Part shown: piece after piece, positions 7,480 through 17,495 of the stretch | Layout of the letters: every line of letters begins with the position of its first letter | How positions within the stretch are numbered: the stretch's first letter is position 1 | NCBI GenBank assembly: GCA_900455085.1 | Contig: UGTZ01000001.1 | Coordinates: forward strand, 1,952,501-2,016,500 | Direction of reading: 5' to 3' | Length of the DNA: 64,000 nt | Source of the DNA: Providencia rettgeri | Lineage (GTDB): Bacteria; Pseudomonadota; Gammaproteobacteria; Enterobacterales; Enterobacteriaceae | Program-made: the position numbers and the translations under genes | Notes under the pieces: generated by a model | Told to the model about the DNA's origin: nothing | The model's input: only the letters and a program-made list of their open reading frames with translations | Databases searched by the model: none

Positions 7480-10400
7480 TTAGAAATCAGCAGGTTTTGC
7501 CATTTCAGAGGTTGCGACGTTTGAAGCAACATGACCACCTGCGCCACCTTTACCTTCAAAGGTAGAGGCTTCACGCTGGAATTCTGTTATCTCAAATGGC
7601 GCAGCAGCAACTGTAGGGGCTGGTGCTTTTGTCATTGGAGAATAAGCATGACGTTTATGTAAGCTGACAGCTGGGCTGCTTGCTACCGTTGCCGGTTCAG
7701 CTACGGCAACAGGTTCGATAACTTCCTCGACACTGACTACCTCAGTTGAAGCTGTGATAGTAACTTGAGGAAGCTGCGTTTCTTCAACGACGTCATTAAC
7801 CTCTTCATTGACAATAACAGGCGCCGTTTGTTCGTCTACGATAGTAACGCTTTCAACCGTTTCTGTTTGAGCTATTTCAACTTGCGGTTCAATAATCTCA
7901 GCCGCTATTTCTACAGTCTCTTTTACTGTTTCGACGGTTTCAACTTCCTGCGTACCGTTAGTTTCATCGATGGCAATTGGTGCTGATTCAACCATGTGTT
8001 CGACAGCGGTTGCTTCGTTAACTAAAGATGTCTCTTCAGTATTAACGGTTTCCACTGGAGTGTCATGCGACTCTTGCTTAACTTCCTCAGCCACGACAGG
8101 AGTGACGGCCACGCTACTTTGTGACGGGGTAACATTTGTCGTTTCTGCTACAGGAGCATCATTAATACTTTGTTGTTCAAGCATTTCTTCATTAGTGATG
8201 ATTGCCATGCTTTCTTGTTGAGGCTGGGCAATTGGGTAATGAATAAATACTTTGCCAGATGCCAGCTCAGGTGAGGCAACGGCAGCGATTAATGGCATTG
8301 GTGATTTAGTTAAATGGCGCTCATCACGATAACGACGGCGACGTTGACCACTGACACGTAAGTGACGTGGTGAACGACGTGAGCGTCGTGGAATGATGGT
8401 GTCTTGCTTTTCTTCGCCATCAACTTGAGCTACTGATTCTTGGCGCTCTTCAGTTTGTACTTCACCTTCAATTGGGCTCATAGGTGCAGTTGGTGCAGGT
8501 AATGCAGCCACAGGCTCAGAGGCTATTTCAGGTGCCGTTTCAACAGGTGCAGCAATCTGCTCGTTATCAGTAACACGGATTTTTTGTGTTAATTGACGAC
8601 GCTGACGACGTGGGGCAACAGGACGTTGTTCTTCTTCCTTTTCAGCCGCATTCTCTACATTGTCTTGCTGAACATCTTGTTGTGATTTAGCAACTTGCTG
8701 TTGACGTTTTTCATCTTGACGACGGCGACGTTCAGCGCGTTGTTCACGACGTTGTTGCTGATTATCACGATTCGCATTGTCAGTTGTTTGCTCGTCTTGC
8801 GTGTTCGTATTCTTATTGTTGCGACCTTTATTGCGATTATTCGTTTCATCCGCTGATGCATTACGATTATTGCGATCATTACGGTTGTCGCGATTATCAC
8901 GGTTATCACGATTGTCAGTATCATCGCGGTCACGACGATTATTATTACGACGGTTATTGTTGCGACGATCATTATTCCGGCGGCGATCATTATTATTGCG
9001 GTTTTTCGGCGCTGGTTTCTCAACCACTTTTTCTTCTTCGCCAAACAGGCCTTTAAAGAATGCCGCAATTTTGCTGAACAAACTAGGGGATGCAGGTTCA
9101 GCCGCCGCTGATTTAATAGGTGCTTTTGTTACAGTTTCTTTTGGTTTCACTGTAGACATGTCTACAGGCTCTTGCAGTGCAAAAGCAGAAATTGCAGGTT
9201 GCTCAGGTGTTTTACGTTCAGATGTCGTTTCATCAATCTGATTTAACGTCTCTGTTTCGTGATATTGCGCTAAGTTATAGCTTAACGTATTGACTTCTTC
9301 ACCTTTACGAATGCGGATCACATGGAAGTGAGGCGTTTGCATTTGGTCATTAGGAACAACAACAACACGGACATGGCTTTGACGTTGTTCGATATCACTG
9401 ACCGCTTTGCGTTTTTCGTTCAGCAGGTAAGAGGCGATTTGTACGGGGACAATGGCATGCACTTCATGGGTATTTTCTTTCAGTGCTTCTTCTTCAATAA
9501 GACGAAGAACGGACAGAGAAAGTGATTCGTTGTCACGAATGGTTCCGGTTCCTGAACAGCGAGGACACACATGGTGGCTTGACTCACCTAAAGAAGGGCT
9601 CAAACGTTGACGTGACATCTCCAATAACCCAAAGCGTGAGATGCGTGCAATTTGAATGCGTGCACGGTCTTGACGTACCGCTTCACGTAGGCGGTTTTCA
9701 ACTTCACGTTGATGCCTAACGGGTGTCATATCGATAAAGTCGATAACAATCAAACCACCCAAGTCGCGAAGACGCAATTGGCGTGCAATTTCATCAGCCG
9801 CTTCTAAGTTAGTGTTGAACGCAGTTTCTTCGATATCGCCACCACGTGTTGAACGTGAAGAGTTGATATCGATAGCGGTCAATGCTTCAGTGGTATCAAT
9901 TACTAATGCACCGCCTGATGGCAAGCGAACTTCACGTTGGAACGCAGATTCGATTTGTGATTCAATTTGGTAGTGGCTAAAGAGTGGAACATCACCACTG
10001 TAGTGTTTGATTTTGCTTGCAAAATCACCACGGCCGATAGCTTCGATATGGTTGCGTGCCATTTCGACAACTTTTGGGTTGTCGATCAGAATTTCGCCGA
10101 TATCTGGGCGCAGATAATCGCGGAAGGCACGGACAATAACGTTACTTTCTTGGTGAATCAAGAACGGTGCAGGGCGATTTTCAGCGGCTTTTTGAATCGC
10201 TTCCCAGTGACGTAAACGGTAGAGCAAATCTTGTTGCAGTGATTCTGCAGATTTACCCACACCAGCGGTACGAACGATTAAGCCCATGCCGTCTGGAATT
10301 TGTAAAGAAGACAGTGCTTCTTTTAGTTCAGTTCGGTCTTCCCTTCGATGCGACGTGAAATACCCCCCGCACGTGGGTTATTTGGCATTAAAACGAGGTA

Positions 10401-10775
10401 ACTTCCTGCCAAGCTAATGAAGGTAGTTAATGCAGCACCTTTATTGCCACGCTCTTCTTTATCCACTTGGACGATAACTTCTTGGCCTTCTTTTAACACA
10501 TCTTTGATGTTAGGACGGCCTTGAGAGTGATAGTTGCTTGGGAAGTATTCACGAGCGATTTCTTTGATAGGAAGGAAACCGTGTCTTTCAGCGCCGTAGT
10601 CTACAAAAGCAGCTTCAAGACTAGGTTCGATACGAGTGATTTTACCTTTGTAGATATTGGCCTTTTTTTGCTCATGACCAGGACTTTCAATATCCAAATC
10701 ATAGAGACGTTGCCCGTCAACAAGGGCAACACGCAACTCTTCCTGTTGAGTTGCGTTTATTAGCATTCTTTTCAT
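7480..10775 (-). CDS. rne: Ribonuclease E, frame interrupted by one missing base
   Basis: RNase E is the essential endoribonuclease and degradosome scaffold. The start MKRMLINATQQEELRVAL lies at 10775. The first frame reads S1-domain sequence to RRIEGKTELN and stops. The main frame resumes at DRTELKEALSSLQIPDGMG, as in E. coli. Restoring one G at the GGG run (CCC at 10341-10343 on the plus strand) joins them into about 1098 residues. Seen in order: S1/RNase H/5' sensor, DNase I-like domain (IDFIDMT), the Zn-link CPRCSGTG, the membrane helix SPSLFSKIAAFFKGLFGEEE, a long Asn/Arg-rich tract (8860-9000), an RNA-binding block RHLRVSGQRRRRYRDERHL, an acidic Val/Glu-rich stretch, and the PNPase-binding end SPMTKAPAP with FEGKGGAGGH. 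An essential gene cannot really be cut here, so a base-call error is likely. Confidence 0.93.
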
Positions 10776-11336
10776 GTTATTACTTACTCATTATTTTCTT
10801 TTAAATAAAGAGCAGCGAAAGAAAGAGCTACTGTAAACCGATGGCCTCGTGATTTTTACAAAACCGTCTGCCTCGCGGCAGTCGTTCGTATAGAGACGCG
10901 CAATATTCGGTGAACCTGATTTTTAGATTAAAAATTCAGCGTTCTTAATCAGGATGCCGTAAGTTATTAAAGAAAACGGAAGTTCCTAACCCAATAAGCC
11001 AAAATTCGTTGCTCGCTAATTTATTTGATGTTGCTAAATGTCTTACGCCATTGCTGCATTGTTACGCCATCAAACATTGTTACGCCATCAAATAAGAAAT
11101 CCTATAAAACGTTAACTTTCGTTTTTTAAACATCTCAGCAACTTCATATTATTCCATTGCCATAGCTATTATAGCAAGTCGATACGGAAGTTATATGGAA
11201 ATTTTATTTAGAAATAGGATAAATCATGCAGAAAATAACCAAATTAAAAAAAAACATAAAAAATTTTGTGGAGTCGGTATGATAGGGAAAGCAAATAAGC
11301 GCATATTTTAATCAATTAGAGTTAACGCATTCCCGA
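10776..11336. promoter_or_regulatory. Divergent rne/rluC regulatory region with rne leader hairpin
   Basis: This is 561 bp without a gene. In E. coli the rne mRNA has a leader of about 360 nt whose hairpins mediate autoregulation by RNase E. A comparable leader fits here. A GC-rich hairpin (CTGCC, GCGA loop, GGCAG on the minus strand) sits at 10868-10881, about 95 bases upstream of the rne start. The middle contains short direct repeats (GTTACGCCATCAAA twice, near 11065-11095). The half near rluC is AT-rich and would hold its promoter. No exact promoter was assigned. Confidence 0.5.
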
Positions 11337-12296
11337 ATGAATACACAAAATCAAGTTCAATTTATTGACATCAGCGATGACGAAGCTGGGCAACGTATCG
11401 ATAACTTTTTGCTCACTAAACTTAAAGGTGTGCCAAAGAGTATGATTTATCGCATTATCCGCAAAGGGGAAGTGCGTGTTAACAAGGGGCGGATAAAGCC
11501 TGAATATAAATTAGTCGAAGGGGACCAAGTGCGCGTTCCTCCCGTTAGGGTTGCTGAGCGTGAAACCGCACCGGTTTCGGCCAAACTGGATAAAGTCGCT
11601 GCATTAGCGAATTGCATTTTATTTGAAGATGACGTTCTCTTAGTGCTGAATAAACCATCGGGAACTGCTGTTCATGGTGGGAGTGGTTTAAGCTTTGGTG
11701 TTATTGAAGGTTTAAGAGCGTTACGTCCAGATGCGCGTTTCCTTGAGTTAGTTCATCGTCTTGATAGAGACACATCAGGTATTTTATTGGTGGCTAAAAA
11801 GCGCTCAGCACTTCGAGCGTTACACGAACAATTGCGTTTGAAACAAATGCAAAAGGATTATTTAGCACTCGTAAGAGGCAACTGGCAGTCGCACATGAAA
11901 GTTATTCAAGCCCCTTTACTTAAAAACATTCTACAAAGTGGCGAGCGAGTCGTTAAAGTGAGCAGTGAAGGAAAACCGTCAGAGACGCGTTTTAAAGTGG
12001 AAGAACGGTTTGATAATGCAACTTTGGTAAAAGCGAGCCCTGTCACGGGGCGGACACATCAAATACGTGTTCATACACTTTATGCAGGGCATCCTATTGC
12101 ATTTGATGACCGGTACGGTGACAAGCAATTTGATAGCCAACTGGTAGGGACAGATTTAAATCGCTTATTTTTGCATGCGAGTGCATTGAAATTTACGCAC
12201 CCTAAAACGGGTGAAGAGATGCGTTTGCAAGCCCCTTTAGATAACCAATTGAATCACTGCCTAAAAATATTACGTAGCCGTAAAGCAGAAAAGTAA
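11337..12296 (+). CDS. rluC: 23S rRNA pseudouridine(955/2504/2580) synthase RluC
   Basis: The 319-residue protein has the same length as E. coli RluC. An N-terminal S4 RNA-binding domain (QRIDNFLLTKLKGVPKSMIY, with RKGEVRVNKGR) is followed by the RluA-type catalytic domain with HRLDRDTSG, which carries the catalytic Asp, and GRTHQIRVH. It isomerises three uridines of 23S rRNA. It diverges from rne, the conserved enterobacterial arrangement. The ATG follows GAGTTAACGCATTCCCGA with only a weak Shine-Dalgarno sequence. Confidence 0.95.
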   Translation: MNTQNQVQFIDISDDEAGQRIDNFLLTKLKGVPKSMIYRIIRKGEVRVNKGRIKPEYKLVEGDQVRVPPVRVAERETAPVSAKLDKVAALANCILFEDDVLLVLNKPSGTAVHGGSGLSFGVIEGLRALRPDARFLELVHRLDRDTSGILLVAKKRSALRALHEQLRLKQMQKDYLALVRGNWQSHMKVIQAPLLKNILQSGERVVKVSSEGKPSETRFKVEERFDNATLVKASPVTGRTHQIRVHTLYAGHPIAFDDRYGDKQFDSQLVGTDLNRLFLHASALKFTHPKTGEEMRLQAPLDNQLNHCLKILRSRKAEK

Positions 12297-12358
12297 GTCA
12301 TTTGATTAACTGGCAGGTTTTCCCTGCCAGTATAAAGGATTAATTATCAAATAATGGG

Positions 12359-12928
12359 CTAACTTGGTGTGGACGTAACATTTCGAGTAATAAAATAAGC
12401 GGAAGCCCAAACTAACGTATTGGGGTCACGCCCTTCTAAACGCTCAAATAAACTAATTCCTAGTCCTTCTGATTTAAAGCTCCCTGCGCATTGATAAGGT
12501 TCATCTTTAAGTAGGTAATTCGTTATTTCTGCATCAGATAGTTGCCTGAAATGAACGTGAAACAATTCACACTGCACATTAAATTTATCTGTTTCAGTAT
12601 CAAGCAGGCATAGTCCAGTATAAAAAGTGACCTTATTACCTGACGCGGATTTAAGCTGCTGAAAAGCGTTATCAAAATTATGCGGTTTCCCCATAATTTT
12701 ATTATCAATAACACAAACTTGATCAGAGCCAATAATCAAGTGCTGAGAGTATTGAGCTGAGAGTGCGTTAGCCTTTGCATGAGATAAACGCATAACTAAA
12801 GCCTGAGCCGACTCATTCAAAATGGGGGACTCATCAATATTGGGGGCCACTGCTAAAAAAGGTAATCCCAGTTTTTTTAGTAGGGCTTGTCGGTAGGTTG
12901 AAGTTGACGCCAAAATAATTGATTTCAT
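12359..12928 (-). CDS. yceF: Maf-family nucleotide pyrophosphatase YceF (7-methyl-GTP pyrophosphatase)
   Basis: The 189-residue protein opens with the Maf signature ILASTSTYRQALLKKLGLPF and has the conserved ESP, SHAKA and GSDQVC blocks (catalytic Asp in the last). YceF-type Maf proteins hydrolyse 7-methyl-GTP and related modified nucleotides, acting as housecleaning enzymes. It is read opposite to rluC (convergent) and diverges from yceD, as in E. coli. The length is close to the E. coli protein (194). Confidence 0.92.
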   Translation of the reverse strand: MKSIILASTSTYRQALLKKLGLPFLAVAPNIDESPILNESAQALVMRLSHAKANALSAQYSQHLIIGSDQVCVIDNKIMGKPHNFDNAFQQLKSASGNKVTFYTGLCLLDTETDKFNVQCELFHVHFRQLSDAEITNYLLKDEPYQCAGSFKSEGLGISLFERLEGRDPNTLVWASAYFITRNVTSTPS

Positions 12929-13005
12929 GATTTTTCTCGAAACTCGTAGCCAAAAGGGTTAACTCATTTTAAACTATAAAACGTAAAACCTACGGTTTTT
13001 TGGTG

Positions 13006-13031
13006 AAAAGGCGAGTTTACCCCGCCTTTTT
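13006..13031 (+). terminator. Terminator-like hairpin upstream of the yceD promoter
   Basis: AAAAGGCG (13006-13013) pairs with CGCCTTTT (13023-13030), followed by another T. It lies in the divergent yceF/yceD gap, just before the yceD -35 box. It would block plus-strand read-through into the fab cluster and leave the promoter at 13034 in control. Confidence 0.55.
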
Positions 13032-13033
13032 CT

Positions 13034-13062
13034 TTGACTATAGCTCATTACAAAGTTAATAT
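13034..13062 (+). promoter_or_regulatory. Strong sigma70 promoter of the yceD-rpmF-plsX-fab cluster
   Basis: TTGACT (13034-13039), a 17-bp spacer and TAATAT (13057-13062) form a near-consensus promoter. The predicted start point, about 13069, is only about 3 bases before the yceD ATG at 13072, and no Shine-Dalgarno sequence is present. The yceD message would therefore be leaderless or nearly so. Confidence 0.7.
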
Positions 13063-13071
13063 GCGCGCCTT

Positions 13072-13596
13072 ATGCAAAAGGTAAAATTACCCCTGACTAT
13101 CGATGCGCAGCGTGCAGCTCAGAAAAACCTCGACTATGTCGGGAGTTATACACCTGAGCAAGTTGCACGTCTTGCAGAATCAGTAGTCAGTGTAGACAGT
13201 GATGTAGAAACCGAATTATCATTTAATATTGATAAACAACGTCTCACGGTTATCGAAGGGAAATCCGATGTGGATCTCACCCTCCAATGCCAACGTTGCG
13301 GAAAAAATTTCAAGCATCATGCCTACGTATCGTATTGTTTTAGTCCTGTCGTCAATGACGAAAAGGCCGAAGCATTACCGGAGCTCTACGAACCGATTCA
13401 AATTGATGAATTTGGTGAAATAGATTTGCTGGGAATGATAGAAGATGAAATAATTCTATCCTTACCAGTTGTTCCGGTTCATGATTCTGAACACTGTGAA
13501 GTGTCCGAAGCGGACATGGTGTATGGTGAACTGCCTCCCGAGGCAGAAAAACCAAATCCATTTGCCGTATTAGCCAGTTTAAAGAAAAGTACTTAA
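13072..13596 (+). CDS. yceD: YceD (DUF177), 23S rRNA accumulation-related protein
   Basis: The 174-residue protein starts MQKVKLPLTID exactly like E. coli YceD (173 residues). It has the paired Cys motif LQCQRCGK and a second conserved acidic region FGEIDLLGMIEDEIILSLP, followed by PVVPVHDSEHC. YceD-family proteins are linked genetically to large-subunit rRNA accumulation, and the gene precedes rpmF (ribosomal protein L32) across bacteria. It is first in the operon, with the gap to rpmF containing an AAGGAG ribosome-binding site. Confidence 0.93.
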   Translation: MQKVKLPLTIDAQRAAQKNLDYVGSYTPEQVARLAESVVSVDSDVETELSFNIDKQRLTVIEGKSDVDLTLQCQRCGKNFKHHAYVSYCFSPVVNDEKAEALPELYEPIQIDEFGEIDLLGMIEDEIILSLPVVPVHDSEHCEVSEADMVYGELPPEAEKPNPFAVLASLKKST

Positions 13597-13608
13597 GGAG
13601 TAAGGTCA

Positions 13609-13779
13609 ATGGCCGTACAACAGAATAAACCAACTCGTTCAAAACGCGGTATGCGTCGTTCACATGATGCACTGACTGCTACCCTAGTTTCTGTAGATAA
13701 AACTTCCGGTGAAACTCACCTGCGTCACCATGTGACTGCAGATGGTTACTACCGTGGCCGTAAGGTTATCAACAAGTAA
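13609..13779 (+). CDS. rpmF: 50S ribosomal protein L32
   Basis: The 56-residue basic protein starts MAVQQNKPTRSKRGMRRSHD and ends DGYYRGRKVINK, which is ribosomal protein L32 at its usual length. The ATG follows TTAAGGAGTAAGGTCA, giving a strong ribosome-binding site. It sits between yceD and plsX, the conserved order, tying ribosome synthesis to lipid synthesis. It falls below a 60-codon cut-off, so automatic scans can miss it. Confidence 0.97.
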   Translation: MAVQQNKPTRSKRGMRRSHDALTATLVSVDKTSGETHLRHHVTADGYYRGRKVINK

Positions 13780-13791
13780 TTTGTTGTTACC

Positions 13792-14833
13792 TTGGCTAAT
13801 CTAACCATTGCGTTAGATGCTATGGGCGGGGATGTTGGTCCCCGCGTCACGGTGCCTGCTGCATTGCAGGCACTGGCATCTAATCCAGCACTCAAATTAC
13901 TGCTTGTCGGTCAACCCGAAGCCATTCAACCTTTGCTTGCACACCAAAGTGCTGAGCAAATTTCGCGTGTCGAAATTATTCCTGCGGACGGTATTATCGC
14001 AAACGATGCAAAACCATCAAATGCGATAAGACAAAGCAAAGGAACCTCGATGCGAGTGGCCTTAGAGTTAGTGAAGACAGGGCAGGCACAAGCGTGCGTG
14101 AGTGCGGGGAATACGGGTGCGCTGATGGGGCTAGCAAAATTAATGCTAAAGTCTATAGAGGGGGATTGAGCGCCCAGCGCTAATGACCATCTTACCTAAT
14201 CAGCAAAAAAGCCAAACAGTTGTGCTAGATTTAGGCGCTAATGTTAACTGTAGTAGTGATATGCTAGTCCAATTTGCCGTAATGGGTTCCGTGATGGCAG
14301 AAGAAGTGGTTAACATTTCTAAACCGAGAGTCGCGTTACTGAATATTGGCGAAGAAGAGAGTAAAGGTCTAGATAATATCCGCGAAGCCGCCTCAGTATT
14401 AAAAGAAACATCATCAATTAATTACATTGGTTATGTAGAAGGTAACGAATTACTGACAGGTAAAACCGATGTGTTAGTGTGTGACGGCTTCGCAGGTAAT
14501 GTCTCATTGAAGACGATGGAAGGCGTAATACGCGTCATCCTTTCATTGATAAAATCGACCGGTGATCAACATAAAAAAAGCAGTTGGTTTATGCAACTGG
14601 CGAAAAAATGGTTAAAAAAACGTTTAATGAAACGTTTTGGGGACATGAACCCCGACCAGTATAACGGTGCGACTCTGTTAGGATTAAAAGGTATTGTCAT
14701 CAAGAGTCATGGTGCAGCGAATGAAGGCGCTTTCAAAGCGGCTATTGACCGCGCAGTACAAGCTGTTGAAAAACAAGTCCCAGAAAGAATAACAGCGCGA
14801 CTAAATATTGTTTTACCCAGGAGTGATCAATAA
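13792..14833 (+). CDS. plsX: Phosphate acyltransferase PlsX, frame interrupted by one extra G
   Basis: PlsX makes acyl-phosphate from acyl-ACP for phospholipid synthesis. The frame begins at TTG 13792 (ANLTIALDAMGGDVGPRVTV), runs to LMLKSIEGD and stops at 14167-14169. The continuation ERPALMTILPNQQKSQTVVL is in the next frame. E. coli PlsX reads LLLKPLEGIERPALVTVLP across this point, so GAGGGGATT is expected where GAGGGGGATT is found: one extra G in the run 14160-14164. Corrected length is 346 residues (E. coli 356). All later motifs (LDLGANV, LVCDGFAGNVSLKTMEG, NPDQYNGA, KSHGAAN) are intact. The homopolymer position points to a base-call error. If real, acyl transfer would fall to PlsB. Confidence 0.9.
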
Positions 14834-14836
14834 CCT

Positions 14837-15793
14837 ATGGCTATGTACAGTAAAATCTTAGGAACAGGCAGCTACTTACCAGCACAAGTACGTACCAATG
14901 CTGATCTGGAAAAAATGGTTGATACTTCTGATGAGTGGATTGTGACACGCACTGGCATACATGAAAGAAGAATTGCCAACGAAGATGAAAGTGTCTCAGT
15001 GATGGGTTTTCAAGCTGCCAAAAATGCGTTAGACATGGCGCAAGTCGATGCAACTGACATTGGTTTGATTATCGTTGCAACCACATCAGCAACTCACGCT
15101 TTTCCTAGCGCTGCTTGCCAAATTCAACAGATGCTAGGTATTCAAGATTGTGCGGCATTTGATGTCGCAGCAGCATGTGCAGGTTTTACCTATGCGATTA
15201 GTATTGCTGATCAATTCGTCAAAACAGGTATGACCAAAAAAGCATTAGTTATTGGTGCTGATGCTTTATCTAAAACATTAGACCCAGCAGATCGTGGCAC
15301 GATTATTTTATTTGGTGATGCGGCAGGGGCTGTTGTTATCGGCGAATCTGAAGAGCCGGGTATTATTTCGACGCATTTACATGCCGATGGCCGTTATGGG
15401 GATTTACTCACATTACCTAATCGTAGCCGTTGCTCTGAAGACCCTGCCTATTTGACCATGACAGGTAATGAAGTCTTTAAAGTTGCAGTGCGCGAATTAG
15501 CACATATTGTTGATGAGACACTGGCACAAAGCGGTATAGCCAAAGAAGAACTTGATTGGTTGGTCCCACATCAAGCAAATTTAAGAATTATCTCTGCGAC
15601 GGCGAAAAAATTAGATATGACAATGGATAAAGTCGTTGTCACATTAGACCGTCACGGTAATACTTCAGCAGCATCAGTTCCTACAGCGTTGGATGAAGCG
15701 GTGCGTGATGGTCGTATTCAGCGTGGTCAACTTGTGCTTTTAGAAGCCTTCGGTGGCGGTTTCACTTGGGGCTCTGCATTGGTTCGTTTTTAA
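14837..15793 (+). CDS. fabH: Beta-ketoacyl-ACP synthase III
   Basis: FabH condenses acetyl-CoA with malonyl-ACP to start fatty acid synthesis. The 318 residues match E. coli FabH throughout, with the catalytic Cys in DVAAACAGFTYA (Cys114 here, Cys112 in E. coli), His in VPHQANLRI and Asn in HGNTSAASVP. Two ATGs compete (14837 and 14843). The first is better placed relative to AGGAGTG at 14818-14824, while E. coli begins at the equivalent of the second. It lies 3 bases after plsX. Confidence 0.96.
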   Translation: MAMYSKILGTGSYLPAQVRTNADLEKMVDTSDEWIVTRTGIHERRIANEDESVSVMGFQAAKNALDMAQVDATDIGLIIVATTSATHAFPSAACQIQQMLGIQDCAAFDVAAACAGFTYAISIADQFVKTGMTKKALVIGADALSKTLDPADRGTIILFGDAAGAVVIGESEEPGIISTHLHADGRYGDLLTLPNRSRCSEDPAYLTMTGNEVFKVAVRELAHIVDETLAQSGIAKEELDWLVPHQANLRIISATAKKLDMTMDKVVVTLDRHGNTSAASVPTALDEAVRDGRIQRGQLVLLEAFGGGFTWGSALVRF

Positions 15794-15811
15794 TTAACTG
15801 AGAAAATAGAC

Positions 15812-16744
15812 ATGACACAATTTGCTATGGTATTTCCCGGACAGGGTTCTCAGTCTTTAGGGATGTTAGCAGCATTGGCTGAAGAAAATCAGCTTGTTGA
15901 GCAAACATTCGCTGAAGCATCGGAAGCATTGGGTTACGATCTCTGGGCGTTAGTACAAAATGGGCCAGAAGAAGAATTAAACAAAACATGGCAAACACAG
16001 CCTGCTTTATTAGCAGCTTCTGTGGCTATTTTCCGTGTTTGGAAAGTCAAAAATGGCGCGATGCCTGCGATCATGGCGGGTCACAGCCTTGGTGAATATT
16101 CTGCTTTAGTTTGCGCGGGTGTTATCGACTTTAAACAAGCGATTAAACTGGTTGAATTGCGCGGAAAACTCATGCAAGAAGCCGTTCCTGAAGGCACTGG
16201 TGCGATGTATGCCATTATTGGTTTGGATAACGAATCAATTGAAAAAGCTTGCCAAGAGGTTTCTCAAGGCCAAGTTGTTTCACCGGTTAATTTTAATTCA
16301 CCGGGCCAAGTCGTGATTGCGGGTGAAAAAGCCGCAGTTGAACGTGCGGGTATCGCATGTAAAGAAGCGGGGGCTAAACGTGCGTTGCCATTATCTGTTA
16401 GCGTCCCGTCTCATTGTGCATTAATGAAGCCAGCTGCTGATAAATTAGCCGAAGCGTTAGAAAAAATTGATTTTTGTGAGCCAGACTATCCAGTTATTAA
16501 CAATGTTGATGTTAAAATTGAGAAATCGGCACAAAATATTCGTGATGCTTTAGTCCGTCAACTGTATAATCCAGTACGCTGGACGGAAACAGTAGAATTA
16601 ATGGCAGATCAAGGTGTTGAACATCTTATTGAAGTAGGTCCAGGAAAAGTATTGACTGGTCTTACCAAGCGAATTGTCTCTAATTTAACTGCCGTCGCAG
16701 TCAATGATCCTGTATCATTAAGCACTGCTTTAGAAAATAGCTGA
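15812..16744 (+). CDS. fabD: Malonyl-CoA:ACP transacylase
   Basis: FabD loads malonyl groups onto ACP. It has 310 residues (E. coli 309), begins MTQFAMVFPGQGSQSLGM, and has the nucleophile Ser92 in AGHSLGEYSAL and the conserved His in SVPSHCALM. GQVVIAGEK and LIEVGPGKVLTGL complete the family pattern. It is in the fab operon between fabH and fabG. Confidence 0.97.
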   Translation: MTQFAMVFPGQGSQSLGMLAALAEENQLVEQTFAEASEALGYDLWALVQNGPEEELNKTWQTQPALLAASVAIFRVWKVKNGAMPAIMAGHSLGEYSALVCAGVIDFKQAIKLVELRGKLMQEAVPEGTGAMYAIIGLDNESIEKACQEVSQGQVVSPVNFNSPGQVVIAGEKAAVERAGIACKEAGAKRALPLSVSVPSHCALMKPAADKLAEALEKIDFCEPDYPVINNVDVKIEKSAQNIRDALVRQLYNPVRWTETVELMADQGVEHLIEVGPGKVLTGLTKRIVSNLTAVAVNDPVSLSTALENS

Positions 16745-16751
16745 GGACGAC

Positions 16752-17486
16752 ATGAGCTTTGAAGGAAAAATTGCACTGGTAACAGGCGCGAGTCGTGGAA
16801 TTGGTAAAGCTATTGCTTTAACATTAATTGCTCGTGGTGCTACCGTTATCGGAACAGCAACCAGCGAAAAAGGCGCAGAAGCCATTACCGCTTATCTTGA
16901 TGGTAAAGGTAAAGGTTTAGCGTTAAACGTGACTGATGCAGCATCAATCGAAGAAACTTTGACCAAAATCCGTGAAGAATTTGGTGAAATTGATATTTTG
17001 ATTAATAATGCTGGTATCACTCGTGATAACCTATTGATGCGTATGAAAGAAGATGAATGGCAAGATATTATTGACACCAATCTTTCATCCGTTTACCGTT
17101 TGTCTAAATCCGTTTTGCGTGCCATGATGAAAAAACGTTGTGGACGTATTATTTCAATTGCATCCGTTGTCGGTGTGATGGGAAATGCGGGGCAAACTAA
17201 CTATGCAGCAGCGAAAGCAGGGTTAATTGGTTTTAGTAAATCATTGGCTCGTGAAGTCGCTTCTCGTGGTATCACTGTCAACGTCGTTGCACCTGGTTTT
17301 ATCGAAACTGATATGACTAAAGCATTGACAGATGAACAGCGTGCAGGCATTTTATCTCAGGTTCCTGCGGATAGACTGGGTGATGCACAAGAAATTGCCA
17401 GTGCTGTAGCGTTTTTAGCTTCTGATGAAGCTGCTTACATCACAGGTGAAACATTGCATGTCAATGGTGGCATGTACATGATCTAA
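16752..17486 (+). CDS. fabG: 3-oxoacyl-ACP reductase
   Basis: FabG is the NADPH-dependent SDR that reduces 3-ketoacyl-ACP. It has 244 residues, identical in length to E. coli FabG. It shows TGASRGIGKAIA (cofactor loop), NNAG, the Ser in IASVVGVMGN, the YAAAKAG catalytic Tyr-Lys and VAPGFIETDMT. It begins 7 bases after fabD with GAGGACGAC before the ATG. Confidence 0.97.
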   Translation: MSFEGKIALVTGASRGIGKAIALTLIARGATVIGTATSEKGAEAITAYLDGKGKGLALNVTDAASIEETLTKIREEFGEIDILINNAGITRDNLLMRMKEDEWQDIIDTNLSSVYRLSKSVLRAMMKKRCGRIISIASVVGVMGNAGQTNYAAAKAGLIGFSKSLAREVASRGITVNVVAPGFIETDMTKALTDEQRAGILSQVPADRLGDAQEIASAVAFLASDEAAYITGETLHVNGGMYMI

Positions 17487-17495
17487 AGAAATGAT

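Noticed and set aside
8777..9241. A 154-codon plus-strand frame rich in Arg, Leu and Ser.
   Set aside because: It lies wholly antisense to the Asn/Arg-rich tract of rne and its composition is explained by that low-complexity sequence.
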